From Eretmocerus hayati (Eukaryota > Arthropoda > Insecta > Hymenoptera > Aphelinidae): a stretch of 64,000 nt of DNA. The position numbers and the translations under genes were made by a program. Under the pieces are notes generated by a model. That model was not told where the DNA came from. It saw only the letters and a program-made list of their open reading frames with translations, and did not search any database. Shown here in pieces: positions 10,766-23,900 of this stretch. The stretch spans positions 179,535,021 to 179,599,020 of the forward strand of contig CM056741.1 of assembly GCA_029851415.1 (NCBI GenBank), in the 5' to 3' direction. Within the stretch, counting starts at the first letter, position 1. Every line of letters starts with the position of its first letter.

Positions 10766-11639
10766 TAGAGATTGGATAGTATCTAGAGAATTGATGATCC
10801 GATGAGATTTATGATAAGGTTGATGAGTAATATTTCTTAACACATAGATAACGGTAAAAATGCTAGAAATACTGATTTCTAGACAATTTATTATCGCCAA
10901 TATTTGAGTGCACTTGGGAATCGATGTCTCGTGCGTACCATTTGGACAAGGCTTCACCCATGTTATGGGTGACTAATTTATCAAATTCCTACTGATTACC
11001 TCGAGAAAAATTGTTAATCTTCCGTGAAACTCCACTAACATATAATACATCTTGTGAAAAATGTATTGCTCCATCTCATTATGCTTCATGAGAAGCGAAA
11101 CATACAAGCGATCCAATTGTTTTATCATATTTTGAAAAAACTGAAAATGACCTCGAGGACAATATAGTGAATTAAATCGAAATCGATATAGGAAACTTAG
11201 TCTCAATCATTATCGTATCGATACCGCCGAGCAAGATATCGCGAAACATCGAAAATTCCTTCAAAGAAATTCCATTTGAGTTGAAAAATTGAACTCGTCG
11301 AGTCTAGAATTGTATTTTTCAATAAACGATTTTTGTTGATTCTCAAGGTTGAATACTCCAGAGTCATATATGCAGGGTTGAGGATTGAATTTTCTACCCA
11401 AATAACGTCTTGCATAATTTCATTGAATTTCATTACTCAGTTGAGAGAAATGCATAACATTGTGCACTTCATTCCGAAAATGCGTTGGGTGCGAGTTATT
11501 GTTTCCTCTTTTTAAGTCGTTCTTTTCCGATGTAACTTTTTCATCAGCAGCAAAGTTTGAGGATTTTCTTCTGACAATTTCATTCTCAATGGTATGATCC
11601 ATTGAGTAGTAGCTGACGATCCCTCCTATCATCTTATCT
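10766..11639. other. 3' flank and spacer
   Basis: This is the sequence downstream of the protease-homolog stop codon. No ORF is recognisable. The minus-strand open frames here are antisense shadows or chance. The nearest plus-strand AATAAA is at about 11319, too far to assign confidently. Confidence 0.3.
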
Positions 11640-14600
11640 GAGTGGCAGAGTCGTGGCTTGAAGAGTATGTAGATGAAAATCTCGTTCAGATCCCTGGTTT
11701 TCCATTATTACGACAAGATCGTAACAGAGGAGACTGAAGACCTTGACTGCACTGACGGTAGAACTGTCTCTACAGATAGTGCAACATGGCGCGACTCACC
11801 AACACAACCCTAATGTTTCTCACACGTGGTTTGATCATATCTACATAGACGAAAATGACACCATCACCGACTATCACAACAGGGTACTGCCCAGTTTCGG
11901 CAGGCATTCGGTCATTGACGTCATCATCACCGTTTTTACTCCTGCTCTACCAAAAAATTTCTTCACTTATAAGGATTTTCGTAGCATAACACCGAAACAA
12001 GTGAATGACCATTTGCTTCGCTGTGAATGGACAGACCTTGAACATGCAGAAACCAGCCTGGAGGATGCAATTCATTGTCTGAATGAGAATTTGAGAACTG
12101 TCTTAGATGAACTAGCGCCGGAGAAAACTATTTGCCAACGTAAAGGTGGTGCTCCTTGGATTCAAAATGAGTACTTTCGTCTCAGTGAGGAGGTCGACTC
12201 GCGCATTGAATAGAGCACGATTCCTTCCTTCAAACTCATCTTTCAGACGCTCTTGATCAACATAAGAACATTTGGAAGGAGATGCGCAACCTCGGCCTCC
12301 TGCCTAAGAGCAGAGAGGAGAATTTTCACGGTTTCACACTGGAAGAGTTGAACGCTCACTTTGCAGGAGTTTCCGTTTCACCTCACGAAAATATAGATGA
12401 AGCAATGGACGATTTGAATTCGGCTTCAGAGGAGGGTTTCAAATTCAAACTCACAAACAGTGACGTAGTCCTTGCTATCAAACATTTTCCCTCGCAAGCC
12501 CGTGGGTCAGACGGAATACCCCAAAGCGTGATCGCGAAGGCTCTTCCGGCTATTGGTGACCTTATTGTACATACTTTCAATTCCTCTTTCGCTCATAGCA
12601 CTTTTCCCGGAGCTTGGAAGCAAGCACAACTGATTGCATCAAAAAAGACTATAGCTCCATCAACAGTCTCAGATTTTCGACCTAGAGCGCTGCTCTGCTG
12701 CCTCGCCAAGGTCCTATGGGAAAGATTGCACACGACCAAATCACGGAGTATTTCAGACAAAAGACATTACAAGATCGCTTCCACACCGGTTTCAGGAAAT
12801 ATAATAGCACCCAGACAGCTCTACTTAAGCTGACTGATGACATCAGAGTAGGAATTGACAAGAAAAATATCACCTTGCTCCTGCTTCTTGACTTTAGTAA
12901 ATCCTTTGACACAGAATCGCCATCAAAACTGTTGAGTAAACTCCGAAATCTTGGCTTTTCGAGATCGGCACTTCTGTGGATAAAATCATTCTTACAAGGC
13001 CGCACCCAAAAAGTCACTTTTAAATCTGGTAGTTCCGATTGGCTCGAAACCAATCTGGATGTTCCACATTCTCGGGCCTTCACTCTTCAGCTTATATGTC
13101 AATGACTTACCTGGTTTGCTAGACGGAAAGTCGGTACAATATCTATTTTATGCGGATGACCTACAAATTTATCCCCAAGTCGAGAAAACTAAGATAAGGG
13201 AGGGCATCGCTCGCCTACGTAAAATAGGACGACTAGTTGCTGAATGGGCCAAGAGTTCCGGCCTGTGTCTCAACGCTGGCAAGACCAAGGCAATTTACTT
13301 CAGCTCTGAGAGGAACATCAAAGATCTGAAGAGAATGGACTTGCCAGGGGTTGAAATACAGGATAGGAAATTCATCCCGTTCAGTGGCACGATCGTGAGT
13401 CTTGGTGTTACACTTGACAGTGAACTGACGTGGGAACCGCACATTGATCAAGTAACAAAAAAAGTGAGCAGAGCCCTACACTGATTGCAGTTTTTAAGGG
13501 TGTGGATCACCAGACCTCTCCGAATTCGCCTACTCGAGTCCTTGGTTCAATCGCATTTAGATTTACTGCTCAGCCGTGTACCTCGACGCCACGGACGAAC
13601 AGCGGCAACGGATACAGTGACTAAGCAATTCATGTGTGAGGTAGATTTTTGATCTTAGGAGAGACGAGCACATCACCCCGTTTGGGGAACGTTTGGGTTG
13701 GTTACGTACTGATTCGCGAAGAATGTACTTCGCAGCTCTGTTAATGCACAAGATCATGCACTCAGAAGCGCGATGTTTACCGGGTACCAGTCCGAGCGTC
13801 CCGCACGGGCTGATGTAGACGAGGAGGTCCTCAAGGTTCCCAGGATGAGACTTGAGTATGGAAGATCTTTCCAGACGCAATGTATTCACCTGTGGAATTT
13901 TTTCCCTTCAGGCATTTGGTGAGGTGAGGTGACACAATTTAAGGAGACATTAAAGAGTTTTTTGATAACAAGACCTCCGCAGAAGATTGATGTGGATTTG
14001 AAGCAATACTTCAATCTGTGATGGGCTGGACTCTGTTCCTTTCTTCTAATTAGTAATTTCTTTACATGTGACCTTTCGTCATAAGACTGATGTATGAATT
14101 TTGATTCTCTGTGATATGACCGAGAGTTCTTACTCCGTCTACTTTTCTTTACTAAATTTGTAGTAGTACTCCATTAGTACTCGATTCTGTCACACCTTGA
14201 CTAATCACAAGCTGTGATAATCTTTGTCCTTGACCAAACTAGTAGTCAGTAGAATTTATATTCAACGTGCATATATATATATATATGTCGTATGACCATT
14301 TTAAGGTGGACACACCTTGGCATTTTTTTTCTTTGCGAGGTACAAATTTGATCGAAATTGATTCTTACATGGTTCGACCTTCTCCCTTGGGTGGTGAAGT
14401 GAACAAATTGAGAAAATGGGAAATTCGATGCGAACGGAAAATTTTTTTCGAAATATTCAAGAAAAATAACTTATACGGCATCGTGTAGCTCATCAAATTT
14501 TGAGTCCGAAATAACTTGTTCGATAATTTTTTTATTACTCAATTTTCCAGGAAAACTCATGGAAAAGAGCTGATTTTGAATTTGCCACCACAATTGTCGC

Positions 14601-16783
14601 AGAGGTTAGACGCTTCACCCGTTTAGCAATGTTATTGTTTTGGTGTAATGCCACGTGCTCTTGTTATTGTTTTGGTGTTTAACCTATGATCACTTGTAGG
14701 TTATCCAACCACGGCGTTCACGATGAAAACTCGAGATCGAGTGGCAATGATGATCGGCTTTATACCGCCGCAAAATATTAGATGCATTGAACATGTACTC
14801 TCACCAATTCAAGTACAAGAGTCCAACAATGCGTGAAAAACTGTATAGTAGTCATGCGATCAAAACTCTCTAATGTAGATCGAAATTTGAACAATGCCGC
14901 ATTCAAACCTGTTAGATAATAGTAAGGCCGAGCAGATTCAGGTGGTGGCTCTCAATTTCAGAAATTTTATCGCCCAAATTCTGACTACAAAGTTTGAGAA
15001 GTAAAAAAATCCCAAAAATCGTGGCTCTGAGTGCTTCCCCACGAGATCAGATTTCTATTCAATGGGTGGAATTTTCGAAAATTGCAAACGTGAACCTACT
15101 AAAGAATGGTGATACCAAGCAGATTCGATTTTTGCATTTTGATTGTAGAAGTTTTGTCAGCTAAAATCAGACTACAAAGACTGAGATGAGTTTGCATCAA
15201 AGTGAATTGTAAGTTCGAGTAGCAACAGTAACCCGTAACTGGGGAGAATAAGGAAATTATTTGAAAATTGTGACTCTGACCGCCTAGCTATGGGATTATG
15301 ATTTTCAAAGGATTTTTGAAGAATTCCACACGTGAACCTACTGGAGATCGTAATATCAACCATATTCAAGTTTGAAATTTTAAGAAAAACTCACTCACTT
15401 TTGAAAATTTTGATATCATGTTTGGGAAGTGAAATCCACAATTTTTGTCAAATATTTTCCTACTCCTCAGCCACTGTATGCTACAATTCATGTTTATGAT
15501 CTACCATTGATGCAAACTTTTCCAAATTTCGTAGTCAAATTTTAGCCGACAGGACTTCTAAACTTGAAGAGCAACACTCGAATCTGCTTGGTATCACCAA
15601 TTTCTGAGAGGTTCGTGCTTGAAATTTCCCGAAAACTCACCCACTTTCAAGAACTTTGATATCATAACTGAAAAGTCGAAACCACAATTTTTCGCGTATT
15701 TATTCACGCCTGTATTATGAGATACTGTCCTAACTTGTGCCTATTATCTGTCTAACTATGCCGCAAACTTACTTTTGACGGACGTTCAGGCTTTGTGTTC
15801 AGATTCTGGTTGAGAAAATGTTCAGAAGTCTAAAGCAGTATTCACACCTGCTTGGCATCACCATTCTCTAGTTGGTTCACGTTTGTAATTTTCAAAAAAC
15901 CCACCCACTTCATAGAATTCTGATCTCGTGGAGAAATACTCAAAGCCACGATTTTTCGGATTTTTCTACTTCTCAAACTTTGTAGTCAGAATTTGGGCGA
16001 TAAAACTTCTAAAATTGAGAGCCACCACCTGAATCTGCTAGGCATTACCATTATCTAACAGGTTTGAATACGGCATTGTTCAAATTTCTATCTACATTAG
16101 AGAGTTTTGATCGCATGACTACTATACAGTTTTTCACGCATTGTTGGACTCTTGTACTTGAAATGGCAAGAGTACATGCTCGATGCATCTAATATTTTGC
16201 GGCGGTATAAAGCCGATCATCATTGCCACTCGATCTCGAGTTTTCATCGTGAACGCCGTGGTTGGATAACCTACAAGTGATCATAGGTTAAACACCAAAA
16301 CAATAACAAGAGCACGTGGCATTACACCAAAACAATAACATTGCTGAACGGGTGAAGCGTCTAACCTCTGCGACAATTGTGGTGGCAGATTCAAAATCAG
16401 CTCTTTTCCATGAGTTTTCCTGGAAAATTGAGTAATAAAAAATTATCGGACAAGTCATTTCGGACTCAAAATTTGATGAGCTACACGATGCCGTATCGCA
16501 AAGTTATTATTCTTGAATATTTCGAAAAAAATTTTCCCGTTCGCATCGAATTTCCCATTTTCTCAATTTGTTCACTTCACCACCCAAGGGAGAAGGTCGA
16601 ACCATGTAAGAATCAATTTCGATCAAATTTGTACCTCGCAGAGAAAAAAAATGCCAAGGTGTGTCCACCTTAAAATGGTCATATATTTATATATATCTAT
16701 GAATTTACAACAGACATGTTGCCATGTGTGATTACTCTTCTGTCTTTTGATAAATAAAGGACATCAATCAATCAATCAATCAG
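11640..16783 (+). mobile_element. Truncated, frameshifted non-LTR retrotransposon (Jockey/CR1-like), interrupted by a palindrome
   Basis: A reverse-transcriptase element in several broken frames. 11645-11737 encodes an endonuclease start (AESWLEEY, then IPGFPLLRQDRN) ending in a stop. 11743-12213 resumes at the endonuclease end (TWFDHIYIDEND), implying an internal deletion, and runs into the linker before another stop. 12282-12710 starts the RT domain (GSDGIPQSVI, WKQAQLI); a frameshift leads to 12716-13060 (LLLLLDFSKSFDT, WIKSFLQGR); another to 13065-13484 with the catalytic YADD box (13153-13164). Remnants of the C-terminal region continue to about 14020 with stops. The 3' UTR is split by the palindrome at 14271-16697; the tail GATAAATAAAGG followed by (ATCA)n at 16763-16782 is a typical 3' end for this class. 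The copy is dead. The 5' end is truncated, as usual for target-primed insertion. Confidence 0.82.
14271..16697. mobile_element. Large palindromic (foldback) element, arms about 840 bp
   Basis: The segment from 14271 to about 15115 returns in reverse complement at about 15855-16697, nearly identical across hundreds of bases (for example around 14700-14900 against 16070-16270). The centre and inner arms contain related units of roughly 240 bp, seen near 15370, 15610 and 15860 (each with CTCACCCACTT-like sequence followed by GATATCAT and CACAATTTTT). AT dinucleotide runs lie at both ends. No ORF looks like a transposase. GAATTTA occurs just outside both ends (14252-14258 and 16701-16707) and may be the target duplication. 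It sits inside the LINE 3' UTR, so it is the younger insertion. Confidence 0.82.
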
Positions 16784-19700
16784 TCCATAGAAAGATAGAA
16801 GGATCAAGTATATAAAGGATCCAATGAGAACGCTGAAAATGAAAATTTCCCAGTCTTATGATATAGCTATTTTTATTGTGTCATCAATTCAATCATGGAG
16901 CATAACATCTTTGTCTCTATAATAATGATAATCATCGTAGCACCATAAATACTCCACAGTAATTTTTTAATTCGTTTCCAAAAGCGCAATACAAAGAGAG
17001 CGTTCTGAGAAGTTAGAACACGAAAATAATGAACAGGACTTTGGATTCAATTGTTCGATAAAATGAATTGCATCAAACAGAGATGACAATATGATCTTAC
17101 GGAGTTCCTTTCTGCATATTTTGATGACTAGACGACTTCACTTGACTTTTGAGAATTTCATCAAACACACATTTGATGACTAGATTTTCAATTTCTTGCT
17201 CAATTAATCTCTATTTTTGTGTTTCGCAGAGAAAAAAAAAATAATTTCCTCCCTATTCGCACTAACAAATAAATGTTGCGGGAATTGTGTGCTCAGTATC
17301 CAACAAGTGATCGCAATATATATTCGCATGCAATAATTGAATTATTACAGATCTCATCACATCTGAATACTTTGAACTGAAAACACATCACAGAATACGC
17401 GTCATTGTCATACAAAAATTTTATCCTGGGAATCTTCCACAAGACTCAGCAAGTGCTTAATGAGATTTTAAATTTGCTACATATCGTTTGTAAAATTTAA
17501 GCAATTGAGTATTTTCTTCTGCTGTTCTCACATTCAATTTTCAATTCGGTCCACATATTTTGAACTATTCTTCAATTTTACCACCCTACTACATTGATCA
17601 ACTTTTCTCAACTTTCATCTCATGCAGATGAGAAGGAGGACAACTTTTTTCATCAACTGTCCACTTAATTCGTTCGATTAATGCGATCTCAAGATTTCGC
17701 AATATGCCCTAACTATAAGCTGGTCAATTGTAGTGAGAGAATAATTAGAATACTTATGATTCGCGCTAGTATTTTGCGAACTCACACTCACACATTCGGG
17801 CTGAAATATTCAATCATCAACATACTTTTGCAAAGATTTCTTTTTATGAAGAAAATTTTTCTTCAAATAAATGTAGATGAACAATAATTACTATAAAAAT
17901 CACAAATTAATCACGAGTGAGTATATATATTCCCATGAACACAAATTATATCAATTCACTCTTCAATAAATATCAGCTCACGATCAATACCTTCCCACCT
18001 TCAGTTGCTAATAACATATCTTATTCTCTTAAAACACCATTCTCTTGCCATACCGAACATAGTCTGCATTTTTCATGCATATCTCACTATTTGACTAACT
18101 GGGTGCATATTTATGACACGCAATATATCGAGGGGTTTAATAAATCATCTCGTAATTAAATAATCTAGAAGCGTACAGGTTTTTCTAAGGCCAGCTGAAA
18201 AATAGGCGGTAAAAAACTTACCTAAGATAAGCTTACCAGTTATTGGTCCCTTCATTAAATTCAATTTAAAATAAAGCTCAAGATGAGAATAAGATTGAAT
18301 TCAGATCGACGATTGATACCATGTTCAACGTAAATGAGAAAAATTACAAATCAATGTTATGAATAAAAAATTTCCCATGAAAATGTGGCACGTCAAACCT
18401 AGTACACGGGCACTAAAATGATACATACAAGGAGCTTGGGAGGATTGCCAGAATGCGGTATTTGCAAAAAAGTATATTGGAGAATCATGTACTTAATCCA
18501 GTACCAATAACTGTTAAGCTTGGGTCTCTCTATAACTTGAACGGATCGAGGCACTCTCAAGCCTTGCTTCCGTTTAATCACATTTTCTCATAGTCTTTCA
18601 CTGTTTTCGTCACATCAAATTTTTTTTCACTCACTGTAATCTCCTTTATTGTAAGAATCGCACTTTATTCGACTATTGAGTGACGCGCCCAGCGCATTTA
18701 GCCGTCTCGCAAAATTGAAAATCAGGCATTCGAATCGTATTATTCTTATGTTAATAAATCGCTTCATCGCCAATACCAATCGTGAAATGACTCGGATAAA
18801 ACTAAAATTCAGATAGGAATTACAGGGTTTGTATATAAGTACCTGCCCGTGCGCGTAAGCATGAACGTGGCATGAATATAACAAGCTGCGCTCGGAAGTG
18901 GAGCCACCATATTTTACTTCCTCAGCGATAAACATTGACCTTGTCTTGCCGGAACGATAAGAAATAATCAGATTTCGCACGAGTTCAATAATAATAACAA
19001 TCCGTCGATGCGTGGCCGTTACATCAATGATGATCGGATATCTATCCTTCATGACGAAATTTTCTGCATCATGGGATTATTGATATAGTGAAATAATTAG
19101 GTTTAGAAAAACAAGATGGATATTTTTTGGGATTTTGCCACTACTCTGAAGATAATCGTCATAACATCCATTATTCAGCAATGATCCACTTTGACGTCAT
19201 TTTCAATTCGAAACAGTCATATCAACTCGAGCGGTATAACTGCTATATCATTTGAGGATGCATTAATATAAAAAGTTTATCGCTCGTGAGAATAATATTT
19301 TTGACCATTCGTTTTCACTATAGTGTTTTGGAATCGTTAGAGCAATTTCCATACTCTGAAACTTATCAGAGACAGAATTAATGTTCACGCACAGTCAATA
19401 TCCTTGATCATGCTAAGGCTTAAGAATATGCAGGATTCTACCAACTTCTTCGGCATGTCACCGGTTCAATTCCACTCCAATCTTAACTTCATCCCGGTGA
19501 ACATTATCATTTTCAAGATAACAGCTTTTTCTGAGTTTTGCTGTAAACTTCTTGTGGAATTTCATTTTAGTAAACATCTTGGAATCTCGTCATTATTCTC
19601 AAATTATTTTGTCACAAGTTATAGAGATACCAAGATTTTCGACTCTTCGATGGAGTTCTTCATTTTCTGAGATTATTTTTTGGATCTTGCAACTCTCTTA

Positions 19701-20807
19701 ATTTGTCGATTTGAAACTTTGTTAGAAACAAGATCACATCAACGTAGTACAGACTAATTCACTTTCCAGTCACAACAGTATAATGATGCAGAATCTGTTT
19801 AATCGGAATGAGTTTTCTCATTGAAATCACCTCTCAATTCCTATTGGAATATGTTGATGTTCTGCAGGGAAGGTACATGATATTTTACTACATAAGAGCC
19901 CCATGTGAAAGCAAAATGAGTGAATATTTAATAACTATCTCATCATTCGAGACTTATTCGACGACGGCTGAGCCCTCAAAAGTGACCAGCTCTTCAATAT
20001 CCATTGTTTTGATCGATGAATTGAGACATGAATCCCTACCCGGTGAATCATGTCTAATCAAAATTAAGAAAGGAATGAATTGAGTTCTTCGAGCCAAATG
20101 AGCTCGTTATTACTCTAATCAAGATTAAATGGTAGCACTTATGATCATTGACCCTCAATGAGAATGTCCATTGCTGAAAAGTCTTTCAAGGGGTTTTTCC
20201 TTCCCCATATGATTTTTTTATCGATGGGTGATCGTGATGGGCTTCAGGAATAGCCCTTTGAATAAAACTATGCATAAGACCTTGGCAACTCTTGAAATAT
20301 ACGAAATCTTGGACTCGAGAGATATCTCTCTTTTGATACCTTCAACATTTTGATGATACGCAAATCTCCAAGCAAGTTTTACTTAATAGGCTAATCTCAA
20401 GTTTTTGTTAACATAAATTGTATAATGAAGTTTCAAGAGTCTGGACCAGCTAACATCGCAATGAGTAATGTGATATTTTTTCAAATTCAACATAATTGAA
20501 ACTTTCAAGGGCGGCTTGCTTATCGAAACATTGTCAGGTATGTGACGGTTTTATGTTTCAGTTCGTCTGCAAGATTTTTTTCTTCAACTGTGACAGACTT
20601 TCACAGTGAGTTATATAACAAGGACGGAAGACTTGAATGATATTTCATCCTTCGTCTTTCAAAATTCTCCAAAACTGAAGTTATAGTTGACACGGAAGCA
20701 TTATGTTTTTTTTAGCCTGGATCATATGGAGGGCATTGGAATTTCCATTAGGTTTTGGGGTACTCATTTCTGAATTGAACCATCACTGCTGAACAGGATG
20801 CGTAAGC
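16784..20807. other. Spacer downstream of futsch; no gene seen
   Basis: AT-rich DNA with frequent stops. The longest open frames (near 18627-19052 minus and 19404-19670 plus) show no family resemblance and no splice context. The futsch 3' UTR should begin at 20807 and run leftward, but I cannot mark a convincing polyadenylation signal. Confidence 0.35.
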
Positions 20808-20977
20808 CTAGAATTCTAATCTATAAGCACTACAGCTAGTTTCATGATCTTGCAAATTGATTGTGCATCGTGAAGCAGAGGGCGATAAATCAATGTGGTG
20901 AGCAGCCAAGGCTTCCTCGTTGTCTGCCACCCAATAGCCAAGAGTGTCGGTGTCATACGTAGGGATCATCGTCACCT
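20808..20977 (-). CDS. futsch: futsch last coding exon (light-chain C-terminus)
   Basis: The acceptor AG lies at 20978-20979; the exon starts in phase 1 and completes the Glu codon of DLEVTMIPTYDTDTLGYW. It encodes 55 residues plus part of that codon, ending SPSASRCTINLQDHETSC then SAYRLEF and TAG at 20808-20810. This is the most conserved end of MAP1 proteins, matching the light-chain C-terminal domain known to be involved in microtubule and actin interaction. Confidence 0.95.
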
Positions 20978-23900
20978 CTGAAAACAATATTTTGTTAGTG
21001 AACGTTTTCAAATAAACAGATTCTCTTGGCTCTAAGACATAATCGATAAGTATGGATTTGATCACAGAATTCTGACGATGAGTACTTGGGGCTTCCTCAC
21101 ACTAGAACGTCCATCCGATCACTGAACGAATCAAGGTATATAGTGTTATGTAGGAAAGAACATAAAATTTGGAACTGTTGAAAAAATTACGTAGTTTTGT
21201 TCCAAAAGGTAAGTTCATTTCAATGGTTTCAAGGACTTGTTTTGAACTGATATTTAAAAATTACATATCATGAACCTAGACGGTGGCTATAATATACCGA
21301 GTACGAGTAACGTAAGTCTGTGTAAGACGAATTAATAGATACGCCCATGAAAAGGAAATTCCCACATACTCGGACGCCCTCAGGCGGGTAATACTGAGCA
21401 TAAAGGCACGTATCAACAGCTACATGACCTTAGATTGAAGCACAGCAAGCCCTTTCTGGTTTCTATTAATTGAAGTTTACATACTACTTAGATGAGAGCT
21501 GTTGGCAGGCGATTCATTCGTCAGCATCATCGTCTGTTCAATGTTTGAAGACGAATGATCGACCCTTCTCAACTTGTGAGTTCTCTAGGTAGGTTAAATG
21601 GAAGCATTATCTAACGAAGAAACGTGTGAAAAATACTTGGAGGAAGGTCATAGAATTCTATGTCTGAAAGAGTTCCGAGAGAGTTTCTTCTATTTTCTGA
21701 AAAGATAAAATGCACTCAATCCGTTACTATCAAGCTACATGTCTTGAAAAACTGAGCTCAGGGATAGTGGAGCGTATATGTATATTTGTCGTTTGTAGGG
21801 TGTACGGGATTCAGATATCACTGTACAACAAAATTTTGGAGTCGGAATGTCGTATCGACCGGGCCAAGATATCCTTACGTAACTCTTGACACTGAAACCG
21901 AATCCAAGCCCCGAATTGCTCCCGTGGTAGCTCAAAACGAACCATGGGATCGTATCCAGACGGTCATTTTGCGTCGGTAAAGCATATCTAGATACCCATC
22001 GAGAGCGAGGATTTCCTACCTCGTAATTTTGAAACAGAGGGGGTTATTGCAAAAACAGGTGTTTTACGTTCTGGAGCAATTTGGGGCTCGGATTTTGCTC
22101 CAGCGTCAAAGAATACGTAAGTAAAACATAGTACGGTCAATGTGACATTCCAACCTCAAAATTTGGTTGTTCAGTGTATTTCACTGTGGTATGAAGTATG
22201 AACCGACAAGTGTATCCAGAGCAGGATATTTATTGATTTATCCGATTTTGCGAGAGTAATAAGAGCAAACCATCATAAATAGGAACTCACCTAAGTCTTT
22301 GTCTTCCCATGTTTTCTTGGCTTCGAGCAGTGCATCATAGACTTCTCGACTAGGTTCAGTCCCACTGAATACGTAGTATCTAGCTCGGACCCTCTTGAAA
22401 AATTCTAAGGCATTGTAGAATGAGTTTCCATGATGGGACACATAAGTGAGGTCTACATACACTGGTTGCACTTTACATTTTGAATCTGTGTTGCGTTTTT
22501 CGCTCTTCTTCTGGAGATCTGAATTCTTTTTGTTCTTTGAGTTCTCAGAAAGTACTTTTTTAGACGGTTTCTTTTCTTTTTCAGGAGTGTTTGGTTGTAA
22601 ATCGTTCGATATCTCATTGGACGCAGCAGGTGAAGGTAATCTCATGGGTTCTCCCCAGTCATTGATCAGATCAAAGTTTAAACTATCTGGACTGAGATCT
22701 GCAGAACTACTCGGTTGAGGACTACGTAAATAAAATTTGCGTGGAGCTCTTGGTGACGGAAGGCCTAACGGACTGTCCCAACCAGCGAGCGGGTCTTTTT
22801 TATCACTTGGTTGACTAGGATGTCCTGGTTGGATCTCCGGTTCTCCTCGAGTTGGATCGTCCATTGTAGTCGATGAGCTTCCTTGTTCTGTTGTCAACAC
22901 CTTTTCGAAGTCCAAATCAGCTTCATCCGTATATTTTTTCGTGATTTTTTCTGCAAGACTGCCGGCGTACTCTCTCTCTACTGTGAACCCTTCGATAGTC
23001 ATTTGACTCTGTTTTGAGCTAATTTCCGTGGACTCTGTCGTTACTCTTTTATAATCATCAGAATCGCCCAGAGGTGTATCATGGATAACTTGTTCCGCAG
23101 TTTCTCCCGAGAAGACTTTAAAAGACGTCTGAGGTTCTTGAACGTGAGAATTTGAAGATTCGAAGAGTGAGCCCGTTTCCTTTGCTCCTATGGACGAGGA
23201 CAACTCCGTGCTAATTTTCCCTATTTGGTCAGCTGTTTGGCTATGCTCGCTGCTTCCTTGGGAGGTCACTTCAGTGATCGAGTCTTCAGATATCTTGTTA
23301 TCAACCTGAATGTCCGTCTTTTCAGCTAGAACAATTGTCTCGCCTTTTTCATTCGTAGCTTCAGTCACCTCTTGTGTAGTTGTGATAATTTCCCCATCAT
23401 CGCTCATTGTTCGAGTAGTGGTGACGATCGTTCTAATCACATCGCCAGACCGGAATCCCTCAGGAGTCGATGTTCTTGATTTATTCTCTATCCGTTTATC
23501 AGGAGTTGATCTCCCTGAGAAGTGTGACTGATAGAAACTCGAGTCCTTAATCAGCGGAGACATCGACATGTCCGGAGTTGATTTGCCAGTGGATCCACCA
23601 AATGCAATTTCTTTGGGCAACGATACATCCGGAGATGACTTGCCAGAACAGCTCTTATCGTCACTCATCAGATCTCTCATGATGGATGGCGCCGGAGATT
23701 CTATTGATCCAAGGAGTAAATGGTCTGTCTCAGACTCTTTTAGGCTCATGGATTGTTGTATATGTCGTGACTCGTCTGTGGGGATCGATGCACGATGAGC
23801 TGTATCGAATCGCGAATCGATATCTGTTTGTGGTCTCCTTGGAGTCTCCGTTGTTTCCGCTTCATCGGATGGAGATTTTGGTGGACTGTTTGAGAAGCTG

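Noticed and set aside
10487..10957. 156-codon minus-strand frame
   Set aside because: Antisense to the protease homolog exon and its 3' flank; no family resemblance.
18627..19052. 141-codon minus-strand frame
   Set aside because: No recognisable protein features; no supporting context.
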